64,000 nucleotides of DNA from Tigriopus japonicus (taxonomy: Eukaryota; Arthropoda; Copepoda; Harpacticoida; Harpacticidae), in the NCBI GenBank assembly GCA_010645155.1, contig JAAGOF010000220.1:120765-184764 (forward strand), written 5' to 3'. Shown here one piece after another: positions 22,301 through 29,035 of the stretch (positions are counted from its first letter, which is position 1; each line of letters opens with the position of its first letter). The translations under genes and the position numbers were made by a program. A model generated the notes under the pieces. It was not told where the DNA came from, searched no databases, and saw only the letters and a list, made by a program, of their open reading frames with translations.

Positions 22301-23530
22301 GAAATATGAGTATAAATTGCTCGTTCCATTATAATTATGTGGAAAAAAGTTAGTCTATCAGCCCCAATCAAAGTCAGGAAGGAAGCAAGCCAACATTATA
22401 CATATTCGAAAATTGCAACTTAAATATTTTGTTTATCTTTGGGGCTACCAGATTACAAAAAATCTACATTTTTTGGCAAATTTTTTTAACTAAATTTGGT
22501 AGCCTGGTCATTATGTCTTCTAGAAGCTAGACATGAAATTTATTTTATTGACCGCCTTCTCCTTTTCTGAGACTTCCTTCAACCCGAAGAGGTCAGGTCC
22601 AAAATATTATTCCCCTACAACTTACTTTATTACCCTACAAATCATTTTATTATCCTACCAATCACTTTATTGCCCTATGAATGAATCATGTCTTTACTAA
22701 TACATCTCAGACGCACATTAACTTGCACGTTTGAAACCCCCGTCTCATTGACAATGAGACTCTCTTCTTCTGTGGATCATCCACAGAAGAAGTCGTGGTA
22801 GGCTTTTATACCATGGCACTGAGTAGCCAACACACCAACTGATGTACTTGAGGTGAACGGAGCTTGCTCCTAATACCGGTATTGAGTAAGCAAAGCATGC
22901 TAGTTGGATAGTACGAATGTCCGTGGTTGAACTGATTTTCAGGGTTGAAAAATTGTAACGGAAGTCCCAAAAAGGATAAGTTGGTCAACAAAATACCATA
23001 TGCACCCACAAATGAAGGAAGGAATGGTCAAGATCCGACATCACTCGTTTCATTTTAATTGACGCCCCTCGGGCTGACGCCCTCGGGTCGCCAATAAAAT
23101 GAAACTCCCTCCGCCGGATTTTGGCCTTTACTCCCTTCCTTTGCAGGTGCATAAATAGTATTTGTTGCACGATTCATCATTCTAATCCTTTAGCCAAACT
23201 AAACTTCTCCTGACTTTATACTTGCAAAGACCCAAGTATGTTGCAAACACATTTTTGAGACTAAAACATAAGAAAAAATTTAGACACTTCAAATTTACAC
23301 TCAGTTTGAGTTACGTACGTGTAGACTATTAGTGCGGGAGCCACTTCCTCCCAAAACGGAATGGTCTGATTGCTCGAGTTTTGAGGACACAGTCGATACA
23401 ATCGAATCATGAGGTCCGTGTTATTGACGAGATTCAGTTCCATTATGCGATCAAATAGGATGCCACTGCAGTTTCTGGCCAGAATTTCCAGTTCTTGCAC
23501 AACCACGGGATCAATGATTGTTTCTTCCAT
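4103..23530 (-). CDS. Peptide-type rhodopsin-family GPCR, nine coding exons
   Basis: Joined exons (minus strand): 23530-23319, 16944-16797, 16205-16084, 14441-14318, 14102-13819, 8622-8415, 7214-7054, 6965-6750, 4349-4103. All junctions are GT-AG and keep frame, giving about 573 residues. Seen: an N-terminal ectodomain with N-glycosylation sequons (N20, N36, N51, N54), GN at 80-81 in TM1, D109 in TM2, C136 before TM3 able to pair with C216 in ECL2, an E160-R161-C162 variant of the DRY motif, CWTP at 381-384 in TM6, NPIIY at 423-427 in TM7, and a long acidic C-tail. The TM5 stretch around IPGVIMSVSYGL resembles cholecystokinin/sulfakinin receptors from memory of that family, so a neuropeptide ligand is inferred. 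TM6-TM7 are less CCK-like, and a CNMamide-type or orphan receptor is equally possible. It should act at the plasma membrane through G proteins. Upstream non-coding exons are probable but not identified. Confidence 0.85.
4741..5390 (+). pseudogene. LINE 3' fragment (family L1c), RT C-terminus plus 3' tail
   Basis: Translates discontinuously to a CR1/Jockey-type RT C-terminus: MKELSYWERLQKLGLSNTHR, then SIHGLCPNPVLEVSWSDPRG, then SLFNILPISFRREYVGADPQ and a stop near 5238, followed by the family 3' tail (CAGATCTGCCAACAGTAACT). The frame is interrupted at 4874-4964 by a palindromic insertion. It lies in GPCR intron 8, antisense to that gene. Confidence 0.8.
4874..4964. mobile_element. 91-bp palindromic insertion inside the LINE fragment
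   Basis: Near-perfect hairpin: GAGGCTAGTTTTTTAAACG at the left and its complement ending ACTAGCCTC at the right, with inner GATCTCAAGATCG arms. It splits the RT reading frame between a Glu codon and ILYVFKS-type residues. It is therefore younger than the LINE insertion. Confidence 0.75.
5391..6238. other. GPCR intron 8, remainder
   Basis: Short frames on both strands have no family resemblance, and no repeat with readable ends is seen. Confidence 0.5.
6239..6533. mobile_element. hAT-like MITE, family H1, copy 1
   Basis: A 295-bp element with TIRs of about 30 bp (TACAGTTCTATAT outside, AGAAATGTCACTCC inside) and a perfect 8-bp target duplication CTATCAAC at 6231-6238 and 6534-6541. The interior matches 41719-44723. 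The 8-bp duplication is the hAT hallmark. It lies in GPCR intron 8. Confidence 0.82.
6750..6965 (-). CDS. GPCR exon 8: TM7 and proximal tail
   Basis: Encodes residues 420-492, beginning ALNPIIYGFMSHNFRESF, the TM7 NPxxY motif and helix 8. The acceptor (GCGTGAAG) has a poor pyrimidine tract, and a TGA is in frame directly upstream, so the join is needed to read TM7. The donor GTATGT at 6749 is strong. If it were skipped, the frame would stop at 6668 instead. Confidence 0.82.
7054..7214 (-). CDS. GPCR exon 7: TM6-ECL3
   Basis: Encodes residues 367-420. It starts VVRMLVAIVVVF and contains the TM6 signature CWTP, then a loop leading into SSLLAYLN, the start of TM7. The last codon is split (AG|C). 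Acceptor TTTTAG, donor GTAGGT. Confidence 0.87.
7542..7992. mobile_element. Tandem dimer of a hAT-like MITE
   Basis: Two related units, 7542-7754 (213 bp) and 7763-7992 (230 bp). The outer termini are CAGGGTTCAGCAACC and the complement of CAGGGGTCGGCAACC, a classic hAT-type end. The 8-bp target duplication TTCTAAAG flanks the pair (7534-7541, 7993-8000), and a one-base variant TTCGAAAG (7755-7762) separates the units. Both units carry GTGGGCCC-rich interiors. It lies in GPCR intron 6. Confidence 0.85.
8415..8622 (-). CDS. GPCR exon 6: ICL3
   Basis: Encodes residues 297-366, a hydrophilic loop containing MAIEGEEDVSS and ending ENREKTIQ just before TM6. It has no conserved motif of its own. 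The call rests on exact phase agreement with exons 5 and 7, a TTCTTCTAG acceptor and a GTGAAG donor. Confidence 0.8.
8845..9449 (-). mobile_element. Internally deleted Tc1-like transposon
   Basis: TIRs of about 24 bp containing GTGCGTATGGTATTTGTTGA lie at 8845-8868 and, inverted, at 9426-9449. On the minus strand the start MASKKEFTVPIWWKRQEVLL (ATG about 9330) resembles a Tc1 transposase N-terminus. Then, after a deletion, a second frame reads LDLNPLDFF and GVVKRHTNRTPCNTSDELKQ, the family C-terminus around the last catalytic Asp. The middle with the other catalytic residues is gone. It lies in GPCR intron 5. Confidence 0.72.
9454..9588 (+). repeat. LINE family L1c 3' tail, copy 2
   Basis: Starts CAGATCTGCCAGCAATAACT and ends near the CTCATTCCTTGAAATGGTA terminus. 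It abuts the Tc1-like remnant. Only the 3' end (about 135 bp) survives, as expected of 5'-truncated LINE insertions. Confidence 0.75.
9589..13818. other. GPCR intron 5, remainder
   Basis: AT-rich. It holds fragments of the 1631 foldback family (9770-9850, 12017-12120) and an ATTAC/GTAAT-rich tract at 12905-13065. Overlapping frames around 10850-11250 have no recognisable family. Confidence 0.5.
12017..12120. repeat. Fragment of the 1631-2099 foldback family
   Basis: Contains GGGAGGTTGGCGATGAGAAT and the downstream TATTTCAATT-TCAGCTCAATTGAA block in the same order as the left arm of the 1631-2099 repeat. A shorter, weaker relative is at 9770-9850. It lies in GPCR intron 5. Confidence 0.55.
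13819..14102 (-). CDS. GPCR exon 5: ECL2-TM5-ICL3
   Basis: Encodes residues 203-297. C216 in YWCTRDEEQ is the ECL2 cysteine. TM5 contains the Pro-Gly pair in VIPGVIMSVSYG that recalls CCK-type receptors, followed by the basic start of ICL3. Acceptor TTTCAG, donor GTATGA, phase 2. Confidence 0.88.
14318..14441 (-). CDS. GPCR exon 4: ICL2-TM4
   Basis: Encodes residues 161-202, beginning CYAIRYPLKA (typical ICL2) and running through the TM4 stretch LWILSLILSTPI. The donor is GTAGGT and the acceptor TTCCAG. Intron 3 (14442-16083) carries a foldback repeat and a 7-N gap. Confidence 0.87.
14975..15266. repeat. Foldback repeat, arms of about 100 bp
   Basis: The left arm 14975-15074 (TCACAAAGTGAAATAAGG ... 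AGGTGGAACTCATCTAGCG) recurs inverted at 15171-15266 (CGCCAGATGAGTTCCACCT ... CTTTGTGA). No convincing target duplication is visible. It lies in GPCR intron 3. Confidence 0.75.
15741..15747. other. Assembly gap of 7 N
   Basis: Seven Ns separate two near-identical copies of TTTTGCCACCCTGTGTCCTT-GCACAGACAGGC (15638-15669 and 15748-15779). The gap therefore sits in a local duplication, and the true length is unknown. A GTT-rich microsatellite (about 15671-15700) precedes it. Confidence 0.95.
16084..16205 (-). CDS. GPCR exon 3: ECL1-TM3
   Basis: Encodes residues 121-161. It contains the ECL1 Trp (W129), the TM3 disulfide Cys (C136) and the first part of the DRY-equivalent motif, MSMER. The acceptor is CTTTCCAG and the donor GTAAGA. 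Confidence 0.88.
16797..16944 (-). CDS. GPCR exon 2: TM1-TM2
   Basis: Encodes residues 71-120, including GVIGN of TM1 and LASLAIADLL of TM2 with the conserved Asp. The acceptor TTTTCAG has a long T-rich tract and the donor is GTAAAC. The exon completes the split Thr codon of exon 1 across a 6.4-kb intron. Confidence 0.88.
16945..18514. other. GPCR intron 1, 3' part
   Basis: No coding similarity or clear repeat was found. A 63-codon minus frame at 17434-17625 is unrecognised. Confidence 0.5.
18515..19005. repeat. Dispersed repeat D1, copy 1
   Basis: About 490 bp matching 24875-25370 at roughly 85% by eye, from TTTTTGGCGG to GCTAACGGCA-CAGGTC. The left end is not alignable with copy 2. It lies in GPCR intron 1, directly followed by MITE P1 copy 2. 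Confidence 0.75.
19020..19179. mobile_element. Palindromic MITE, family P1, copy 2
   Basis: Shares the outer GGAGCAG / GACGTTTC blocks and a central GTCAGCTGA pair with the other two copies. Its left end is degraded and directly abuts the end of a dispersed repeat (18515-19005). It lies in GPCR intron 1. Confidence 0.65.
19637..19865 (+). repeat. LINE family L1c 3' tail, copy 3
   Basis: Begins within the RT C-terminus (LTAFKVGFDSFLSTIPDQP in frame), passes AGATCTGCCAATTGTAACTC and ends GGAATCGCATTCGTTGTAG-CGGTACTAAAAAA. It lies in GPCR intron 1, antisense to the gene. Confidence 0.8.
20690..21000 (-). repeat. tRNA-derived SINE-like element
   Basis: Read on the minus strand from about 21000, the head is tRNA-like: an A-box-like TGGTGTCGTGATTATCG (near 20980-20964), GGCTCCTATAATGAGA, then a B-box-like GGTTCTATTCT (near 20938-20928). 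This is followed by about 240 bp of unrelated body. The B box departs from GGTTCGAATCC and no cloverleaf closes, so it is not a working tRNA gene. The open frame on the other strand is incidental. Confidence 0.45.
21341..21445 (+). repeat. LINE family L1c 3' tail, copy 4
   Basis: About 100 bp from CAGTTCCTCGTTGGTATACC to GGGAATCACATTCCTTAGCC. It is the shortest surviving copy and lies in GPCR intron 1. Confidence 0.68.
21446..22608. other. GPCR intron 1, AT-rich segment
   Basis: Low-GC sequence with no frame of note and no repeat boundary seen. Confidence 0.5.
22609..22684. repeat. 20-bp minisatellite, about 3.8 copies
   Basis: Units of the type ATTACCCTACAAATCATTTT repeat every 20 bp with few changes. 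It lies in GPCR intron 1. Confidence 0.8.
22742..22792. repeat. Two adjacent perfect hairpins
   Basis: GTCTCATTG-A-CAATGAGAC (22742-22760) is followed after three bases by CTTCTTCTGTGG / CCACAGAAGAAG with a 5-base loop (22764-22792). Both stems are perfect. Their function is unknown; they could be remnants of a small foldback. Confidence 0.8.
22987..23166. repeat. 180-bp palindromic repeat
   Basis: Left half AACAAAATACCATATGCACC, then TCGTTTCATTTTAATTGACG; right half is the imperfect complement (CGCCAATAAAATGAAACT, TGCATAAATAGTATTTGTT). The outer ends resemble the Tc1-like TIR at 8845/9449, but in the opposite polarity. It lies about 150 bp inside GPCR intron 1, close to exon 1. Confidence 0.68.
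23319..23530 (-). CDS. GPCR exon 1: N-terminal ectodomain and start of TM1
   Basis: Encodes residues 1-71. The chosen start is the ATG at 23530-23528, just downstream of an acceptor-like TTTTCAG near 23549, which suggests a 5'-UTR splice. An upstream in-frame ATG lies on the intron side and is less likely. There are four N-x-S/T sequons and no obvious cleavable signal peptide. The donor is GTACGT at 23318, phase 2. Confidence 0.8.
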
Positions 23531-24829
23531 TATCTCTAGAGGGCTTACTGAAAATAACATATTAAGATTATAGTTGATTAGCCAATGTCAAAACCCAGAG
23601 AGATATGGCTCATGGCTTGTTATGTTTAAGTCTGATATGGATGTTAGCGAAACATGTGGTTCAAGGTTTATAAGCATTATTTTCAATGCTTTACAAACGG
23701 CATGGATTAAACGTCTTCCATTTGTGGCTTTTCGTTCTTGAGAACAGATTACAGCATGGAACACGAAACAAACTTAGTCGCAAACTTGCCTTCCAAGAGT
23801 TGAACCCATAAAAGTACGCGTTGACTTCCTAAAAGAAATTTACTTTACTATTTTAACTCGCACCATGTCAGTGTTTTTTGTGCCACCAAAGTCAAATCGC
23901 TTCCAATTTTCTATCACATATTAGCCAAACCCCAAAAGGCAATCAACGATAATTTTTCCTGTATTAAAATCCTACGCACATCATTGCTTTCAACCGTACT
24001 TTGACAGAATTTAAGGGCTTCAAATTGTTGATTGTTTTTAGATTGATGTTTAAGTGATATAAGGAATTGAAAAGAAAAATGTTCCATACAGCCGTTTTAG
24101 AGTAAAGTAAGAATCATGAATACTGGCTGAAATCATAAATAAAGAGTCCGTCTTTTGCTGAAATCTAAAAAATATAATTGGGTATGTTCTCCGTAGAAGG
24201 GCTTTATGTCGATTGTAGATTTTCCATTCTAGAAAACTTGAAGTCGAGGCTAGTTGTAGAATAATTATTGGCGCTCCAAGAATCTTGCAGGACTGTACAT
24301 AAACTCTAGGATTAAGCAGGGATCGTAATCTGAATTCCACTAGATTGAGATCAGGGTTTTGATGGCAGGAAGATCTCCTTGCTCTTAAAATCAAGTATCT
24401 AGTTTTTGGGTCGCATCAGGCTTCGACCCTCTGACAATTATGGTTAGTTTGGTCTGTGATTATGATTATGCTCTCTTTGGAGCAAATCGCTCAGTTCTGA
24501 CAAACTTTCTCGCCAAATAGCTCATTTTTCAACAAGGAAAAAAGTTTTTGAAATGTTGAAAAAGCACAAAAAATAAGCTTTTATTTTTGGTCGAAATCGT
24601 ATAGGCTGCGAAATCCATGGAACCAGCCAAGGACCCGTGTAAGGACCATGAAACAGGAAGCACTTCAATGTGTTCCTAGGAGTACAAATCAATTTAGTCA
24701 TGGAAAAGCCTAGATAATTGTAACCATTTCAAAGTCAACCCTCCACTAAATGAAAACGAACAAATGAAAACTGAAATTGCTTTTCGAACTCCATTGCAAA
24801 GCTTGTGCACTAATATCTACAATTCTACA
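23531..24829. other. Upstream of the GPCR coding start
   Basis: Expected to hold the GPCR 5' UTR and promoter. A splice-acceptor-like TTTTCAG precedes exon 1, but no upstream exon could be identified. A 114-codon frame at 24050-24394 is unrecognised. Confidence 0.45.
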
Positions 24830-25530
24830 ATTTGATCTTTCCGCCGCTTTTGATACTATTACAGCAATTACTAGTGACTTCATCATTTTTGGCGGGAAAA
24901 AAAGTTCGGAAGACCTGTGTTTCTGATGAGCGTGCGAGGTAACTGAAACGAAGGTTTAGGCCTGGTGATTGCAACAATGCCATTCTTATCTGCACAAACT
25001 GAAGTTGAAATAGCAATTCATGACATTGTTTTTGCAAAAAAGTATGTTTTGTTGCTTTTATCTAAAATTTTGCTACATAAGTTGAGAGGGTTCTTCCGAA
25101 CTTTGAAATTAGGAATGCCCGACTTTGAATAACAAGATGGCCAAAGGAGATCGGTTCCTGGGGCAACTAAACCTAAAAACAAATAATTTGTTTAATTGAA
25201 GGCTTCCAATTTCTCCATTTGATTTGAAATTACTTTGGAATACTTCTCAACATACATTAACCATGCCATTGCCCATAAATGCAACATTTTTCGAAAATCT
25301 GACCCTTGAGCACTGATATGTTTTTGGCAAGCCTACACTGCTAACGGCAGTTAGAGACGGCAGCAGGTCCGGAAAATGATACGGTAATCACTCCCATTGA
25401 CACGGACATCCTTATCGAGAAGCTGAAGATGTATGGCTTCGACTGGAGATCTGTGGCTTGGGTAAGGTCATTTTTGGTTGACTGTTCACAAAGCGTCGAA
25501 GTGGGGGATTTATGCAAGTTTTCGTTATTT
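24830..25530 (+). pseudogene. LINE RT fragment split by a 520-bp insertion
   Basis: RT motif A (FDLSAAFDT) at 24832-24856 is followed by the insertion 24857-25376. The frame then resumes at 25378 with VITPIDTDILIEKLKMYGFD and WVRSFLVDCSQSVEVGD to about 25520. Joining at the duplicated TGATAC restores a continuous RT segment. This is a different LINE lineage from the 50901 copy. Confidence 0.72.
24857..25376. mobile_element. Dispersed repeat D1, copy 2 (insertion in the RT)
   Basis: A 520-bp insertion bounded by the 6-bp direct repeat TGATAC (24851-24856, 25377-25382). The internal sequence is shared with 18515-19005 in direct orientation (for example GGAGATCGGTTCCTGGGGCA). There is no coding capacity and no clear TIR, so its class is undetermined. 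Confidence 0.7.
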
Positions 25531-26706
25531 TTATTGAACCTGAAAAGGGCAAGATTTTTGTCCAAAAAGCGCAAACTTCAAAAAGCGGCAGATTACCGGA
25601 AAGCGCAAGGCAAGGAGGTAAAGGTTGAATATTTGCTCAAAAAATGGCTGCAGCTTGAAATTTTGTTAAAACACAAAAAATGTTAATCCTTCAAAAAGTC
25701 ATAAAAATAAGAGTTTTCGCTTTTAAATTTTTTATCCTTTGATTTACTCTTTTTCATACTTTTCAAAACCTCCAGATTTGATTTTCTCACTTTGTAGAGC
25801 TCAACGACTATCGCCATAAGACTTTTTACGGATTCTATGTTGATGCCGTCAAAACTGATGGTGCCAAAATTTGTCTACGATTAGTAAGAGCCGAATTCAG
25901 AACACTTATGGTAAAGACTAGAAAAACTCCCGTAGATGTATCCATTTAAAGTGAGGGGTTCCAGACTTATCGGTCCCCCTGTACACAATAAGATTGGGGT
26001 TTGAGAGAAAGACCACATTTGTTTTGGGGCAGGATAGGTTTCGAATTTAAAGAAATGGATTTTCCTTCTTCTTTACCATGGGTAATGTATATTTTCATTT
26101 GACTAAATTAAGTATGCATATAATGTTGCAGTCAGGTGCTTTCAGTTTTGGCTTCGATTAACCCCTCTTTGGTTCAAAACTCTCAGTTTCGGTTAAGGTT
26201 TCTTTTGGTCCATCATTACTGATACTCTGAAAAGAGCACCACATGATGTCCCTATCTAACAGAACCAAACGCTTTAACTTGACTTTTTCATTTCCGTAAT
26301 GTGATGAAATTTCCGTAATAAGAGCGCTAACAATAGAACAAAAGTGAAGTTTTATCATGAATCTATGATCATGTTGAAGTGTTCAAAGTTATCGTGTGAA
26401 CAGATGATTTCCCATAGAACAAAGTCGAACTTTGCTCTAAAATCTCGGGCAATTCATTTTGAATGAGTAGTTCAAAAAAAAACCGCAGAAAGTCAAAGAA
26501 TCCTTTCGAGATTAGTACTTTAGAAAAGATATCATTGATATGGTTTAATACTAAGACGCTACAGTTTTCTGAAATATTTGATGTCATTTTCGAAACATGC
26601 ATACATGAGGCCTCTCCTAAGCCGTTTTGGCCTCAGTGCAAAACACTGCCTGGAAAAAGAGATCGTTGCATGTCAAATATGGGTAAAAACGAGCCAAAAG
26701 TCTTTG
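25531..26706. other. Intergenic, nothing recognised
   Basis: Contains A-rich AAAAGCGCAAA-type motifs (25545-25630) like those inside the 26715 MITE, perhaps a decayed relative. It is otherwise featureless. Confidence 0.45.
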
Positions 26707-26714
26707 GTTATAAC

Positions 26715-27204
26715 TAGGGAAGGGCAAAAAGTGCAAATCAAAAGAATCTTTTGGTTACCAAAAGTTGCACAAAAATCAGCCCAAAATCGTAAAATAAAAT
26801 GCAGAAAAAGGTCAAAAGCGCAAATAAAAACCAAAAAAGCGCAAATAAAATTTAAAAAATTCGCGAAAAAAGTTAAAATTTCTGAAACAAAAAGCTTCAG
26901 ATACTTTCTTGTCATCTGCTTGTTATTTTTCAATCTTGAAGAGCAAAATTTAGATATTGAAGTAGTAGTAATCAAACCAATGCTAGCCTACGCTGGGAGC
27001 CGTAAAATCAGATTTAGTTTTCAAATTTAAAAAAAAATCTTCCAAAAGTAAACATTTTCAAAGAAGAAATAGCAAACTCTCAACAATTTGTTTATTTTAG
27101 GCCAAATTCACAAAAAATCGTGCAAATAAATGCGAAAAGTGCAAAAAGGCAAATAAATGTATTTATGTTACCAAAAATATTTTTACACTTTTTGCCCGTC
27201 CCTA
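26715..27204. mobile_element. hAT-like MITE, 490 bp
   Basis: TIRs TAGGGAAGGGCAAAAAGTG and the complement of TAGGGACGGGCAAAAAGTG have one mismatch in 19 bp. They are flanked by the perfect 8-bp duplication GTTATAAC (26707-26714, 27205-27212). The interior is A-rich with repeated GCAAATAAA motifs. Open frames on both strands across it are compositional. Confidence 0.85.
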
Positions 27205-27834
27205 GTTATAACAATAGTAAAGAACGTGTCGATGGAAAACGAAAATATAATAGGCTGAACGCAATTTGGAATTCACGTAGCCGCAATATTTATAAAGGAT
27301 TTTACCACATAGAAGCAAAAAAAAAATCGATATATTGTTTATAAAGCCGTGTTAAAAGTCATTGTGGCCAATTCGGTATCGGAAGTTCCTAACGTTCCCA
27401 GAGTGGGATCATTATATTTGAGTACCTAAAAACATCAGAATCTAAAATTTAACGATTCATATATCTCATTTACATTTCGAACAGTATTTTGATAAAAATG
27501 AGATCGAAAGACCAATTATGTCATGTCACCGTAACTAAAGGGTTAAATGACTTGAAAATGCAGCCTTGAGTCACTTGGCCGATGCAATGCAGTCGGGTAA
27601 TTAGTTTTGTCTGTGGATGTGTAACCAAATAAACGTCATTCCTTGAACTCCTTTCCTTTGGTATAGTTCGAAAATAATTCAACCGCTCCCATATTAGAAA
27701 CAATTCCACGAATTGTGTTCTTTCAGTTCAAATTTCCAAAGCAATTTCGTTTTGTAAGTTCAGTTTTGCGAAACCGAGTATACTTCGCAAGCAAAACATC
27801 TTCCTTGATGAAATTCGCCAGTAATTCCATCAAT

Positions 27835-28155
27835 GGCTCCAGGCTAGTTCGATCAATGAAGTCCTCCTCTCTTCTTTATCGGGCTCCTTCATTGTTCAAT
27901 TTGTTGCCTATTTGCTTTCGTCGGGAATATGTAGGAGCTGATCCTCTAACAGCATTTAAGGCAAGATTGGACAAATTTTTAAATACTATTCCTGACCAAC
28001 CCACTATTCAAGGGTTGGACAGATCTGCCAACAGTAACTCATTGGTAGATCAAATTTCATATAAACATTAATTATATAAACTATTTCAATCATTTACTCT
28101 CTTTACAGGGAATCCCATTCCTTGTAGCGGTATTAAAAAATCCCCCCCCCCCAAA
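27835..28155 (+). pseudogene. LINE family L1c 3' fragment, copy 5
   Basis: In frame, SRLVRSMKSSSLLYRAPSLF, then LPICFRREYVGADPLTAFKA and NTIPDQPTIQGLDRSANSNS, ending at the stop near 28069. The 3' tail follows, with GGGAATCCCATTCCTTGTAG and a C-run/A-run end. An open frame extends upstream to 27715 but without LINE similarity. This is the best-preserved tail for deriving the consensus. Confidence 0.85.
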
Positions 28156-28514
28156 AAAAAAAAATGTAGCACTTTAAACTTCGAGCCTTTAAACGTGGAC
28201 TTACTTTGTAAGTCAAAATGTTATCACATCTTCCGAAATTTGTACAAGAAAGATCTAATTCAATATGTCTTATCTTATTTTTATTTGATCAACGAGGAAA
28301 AACCCTTTCGAATTGAGTGGAACTATGGCTCTCGAGTTCTTGCATATAAAATGTCGCACGTCATGCCTAAGTAAGGTTAACCATACAGAAAGGTCAGGAA
28401 AAAAACAATACGTACCCCTCATGCGACCTTAAAAAGCTGAAAGATTTGCTCCAACTCGATGTTCAGACAATACATGACATGGTAAAGAAGTTCTTATTGA
28501 TTTTTACCGTAAGC

Positions 28515-29035
28515 TGGACAATTATGGGTTCCATCGAAATCTTCATTTATTCTTTGTAGAATGAATAAACGGATAACCAATACATGAAAAGCCATATTTC
28601 CGTCGACCAGAATGCGTTTATTTTTTCTGACAAAAATCTTGGACAATCTCAGCAATAATTGGTTTCCTCCTATAAATAGCTAAATAAATAAATAACCCTG
28701 TCCTCTACCCAAGGGAGCATTCTGTCTGATCCATTCCAGAAGACAAGGCTTGCAAAAGATACTACAAACGTGTTGAACGGCAAAATTCAGCTCTTTTGGC
28801 TTCCTGAGATGATACACACGAAGAAACAGAACTTGCTGCGAGCGTTAAGTTGTTCCCTGATTCAAAGCCATGGTCCTGAACAAAGGTGATCGATGCGAGA
28901 ATGTGTTGAACATAAGTTGTCATGAATTGTCTAAGCTACTACATTTGCTCCAAATTTCAAGTCCGTTTATTCACTCTGCAAAGAATAAATGAAAAAAATT
29001 AAGGAACCCATGATTATTCTACACACTGTTACTGT
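28515..29035. repeat. Inverted repeat, arms of about 55 bp
   Basis: ATTATGGGTTCC with TTCATTTATTCTTTG-AGAATGAATAAACGG (28515-28573) recurs inverted at about 28962-29025. The 390 bp between holds no recognisable frame. Confidence 0.6.

Noticed and set aside
26578..27030. 150-codon Lys-rich plus frame and 100-codon minus frame
   Set aside because: Lie largely within the A-rich 26715-27204 MITE. Composition explains both.
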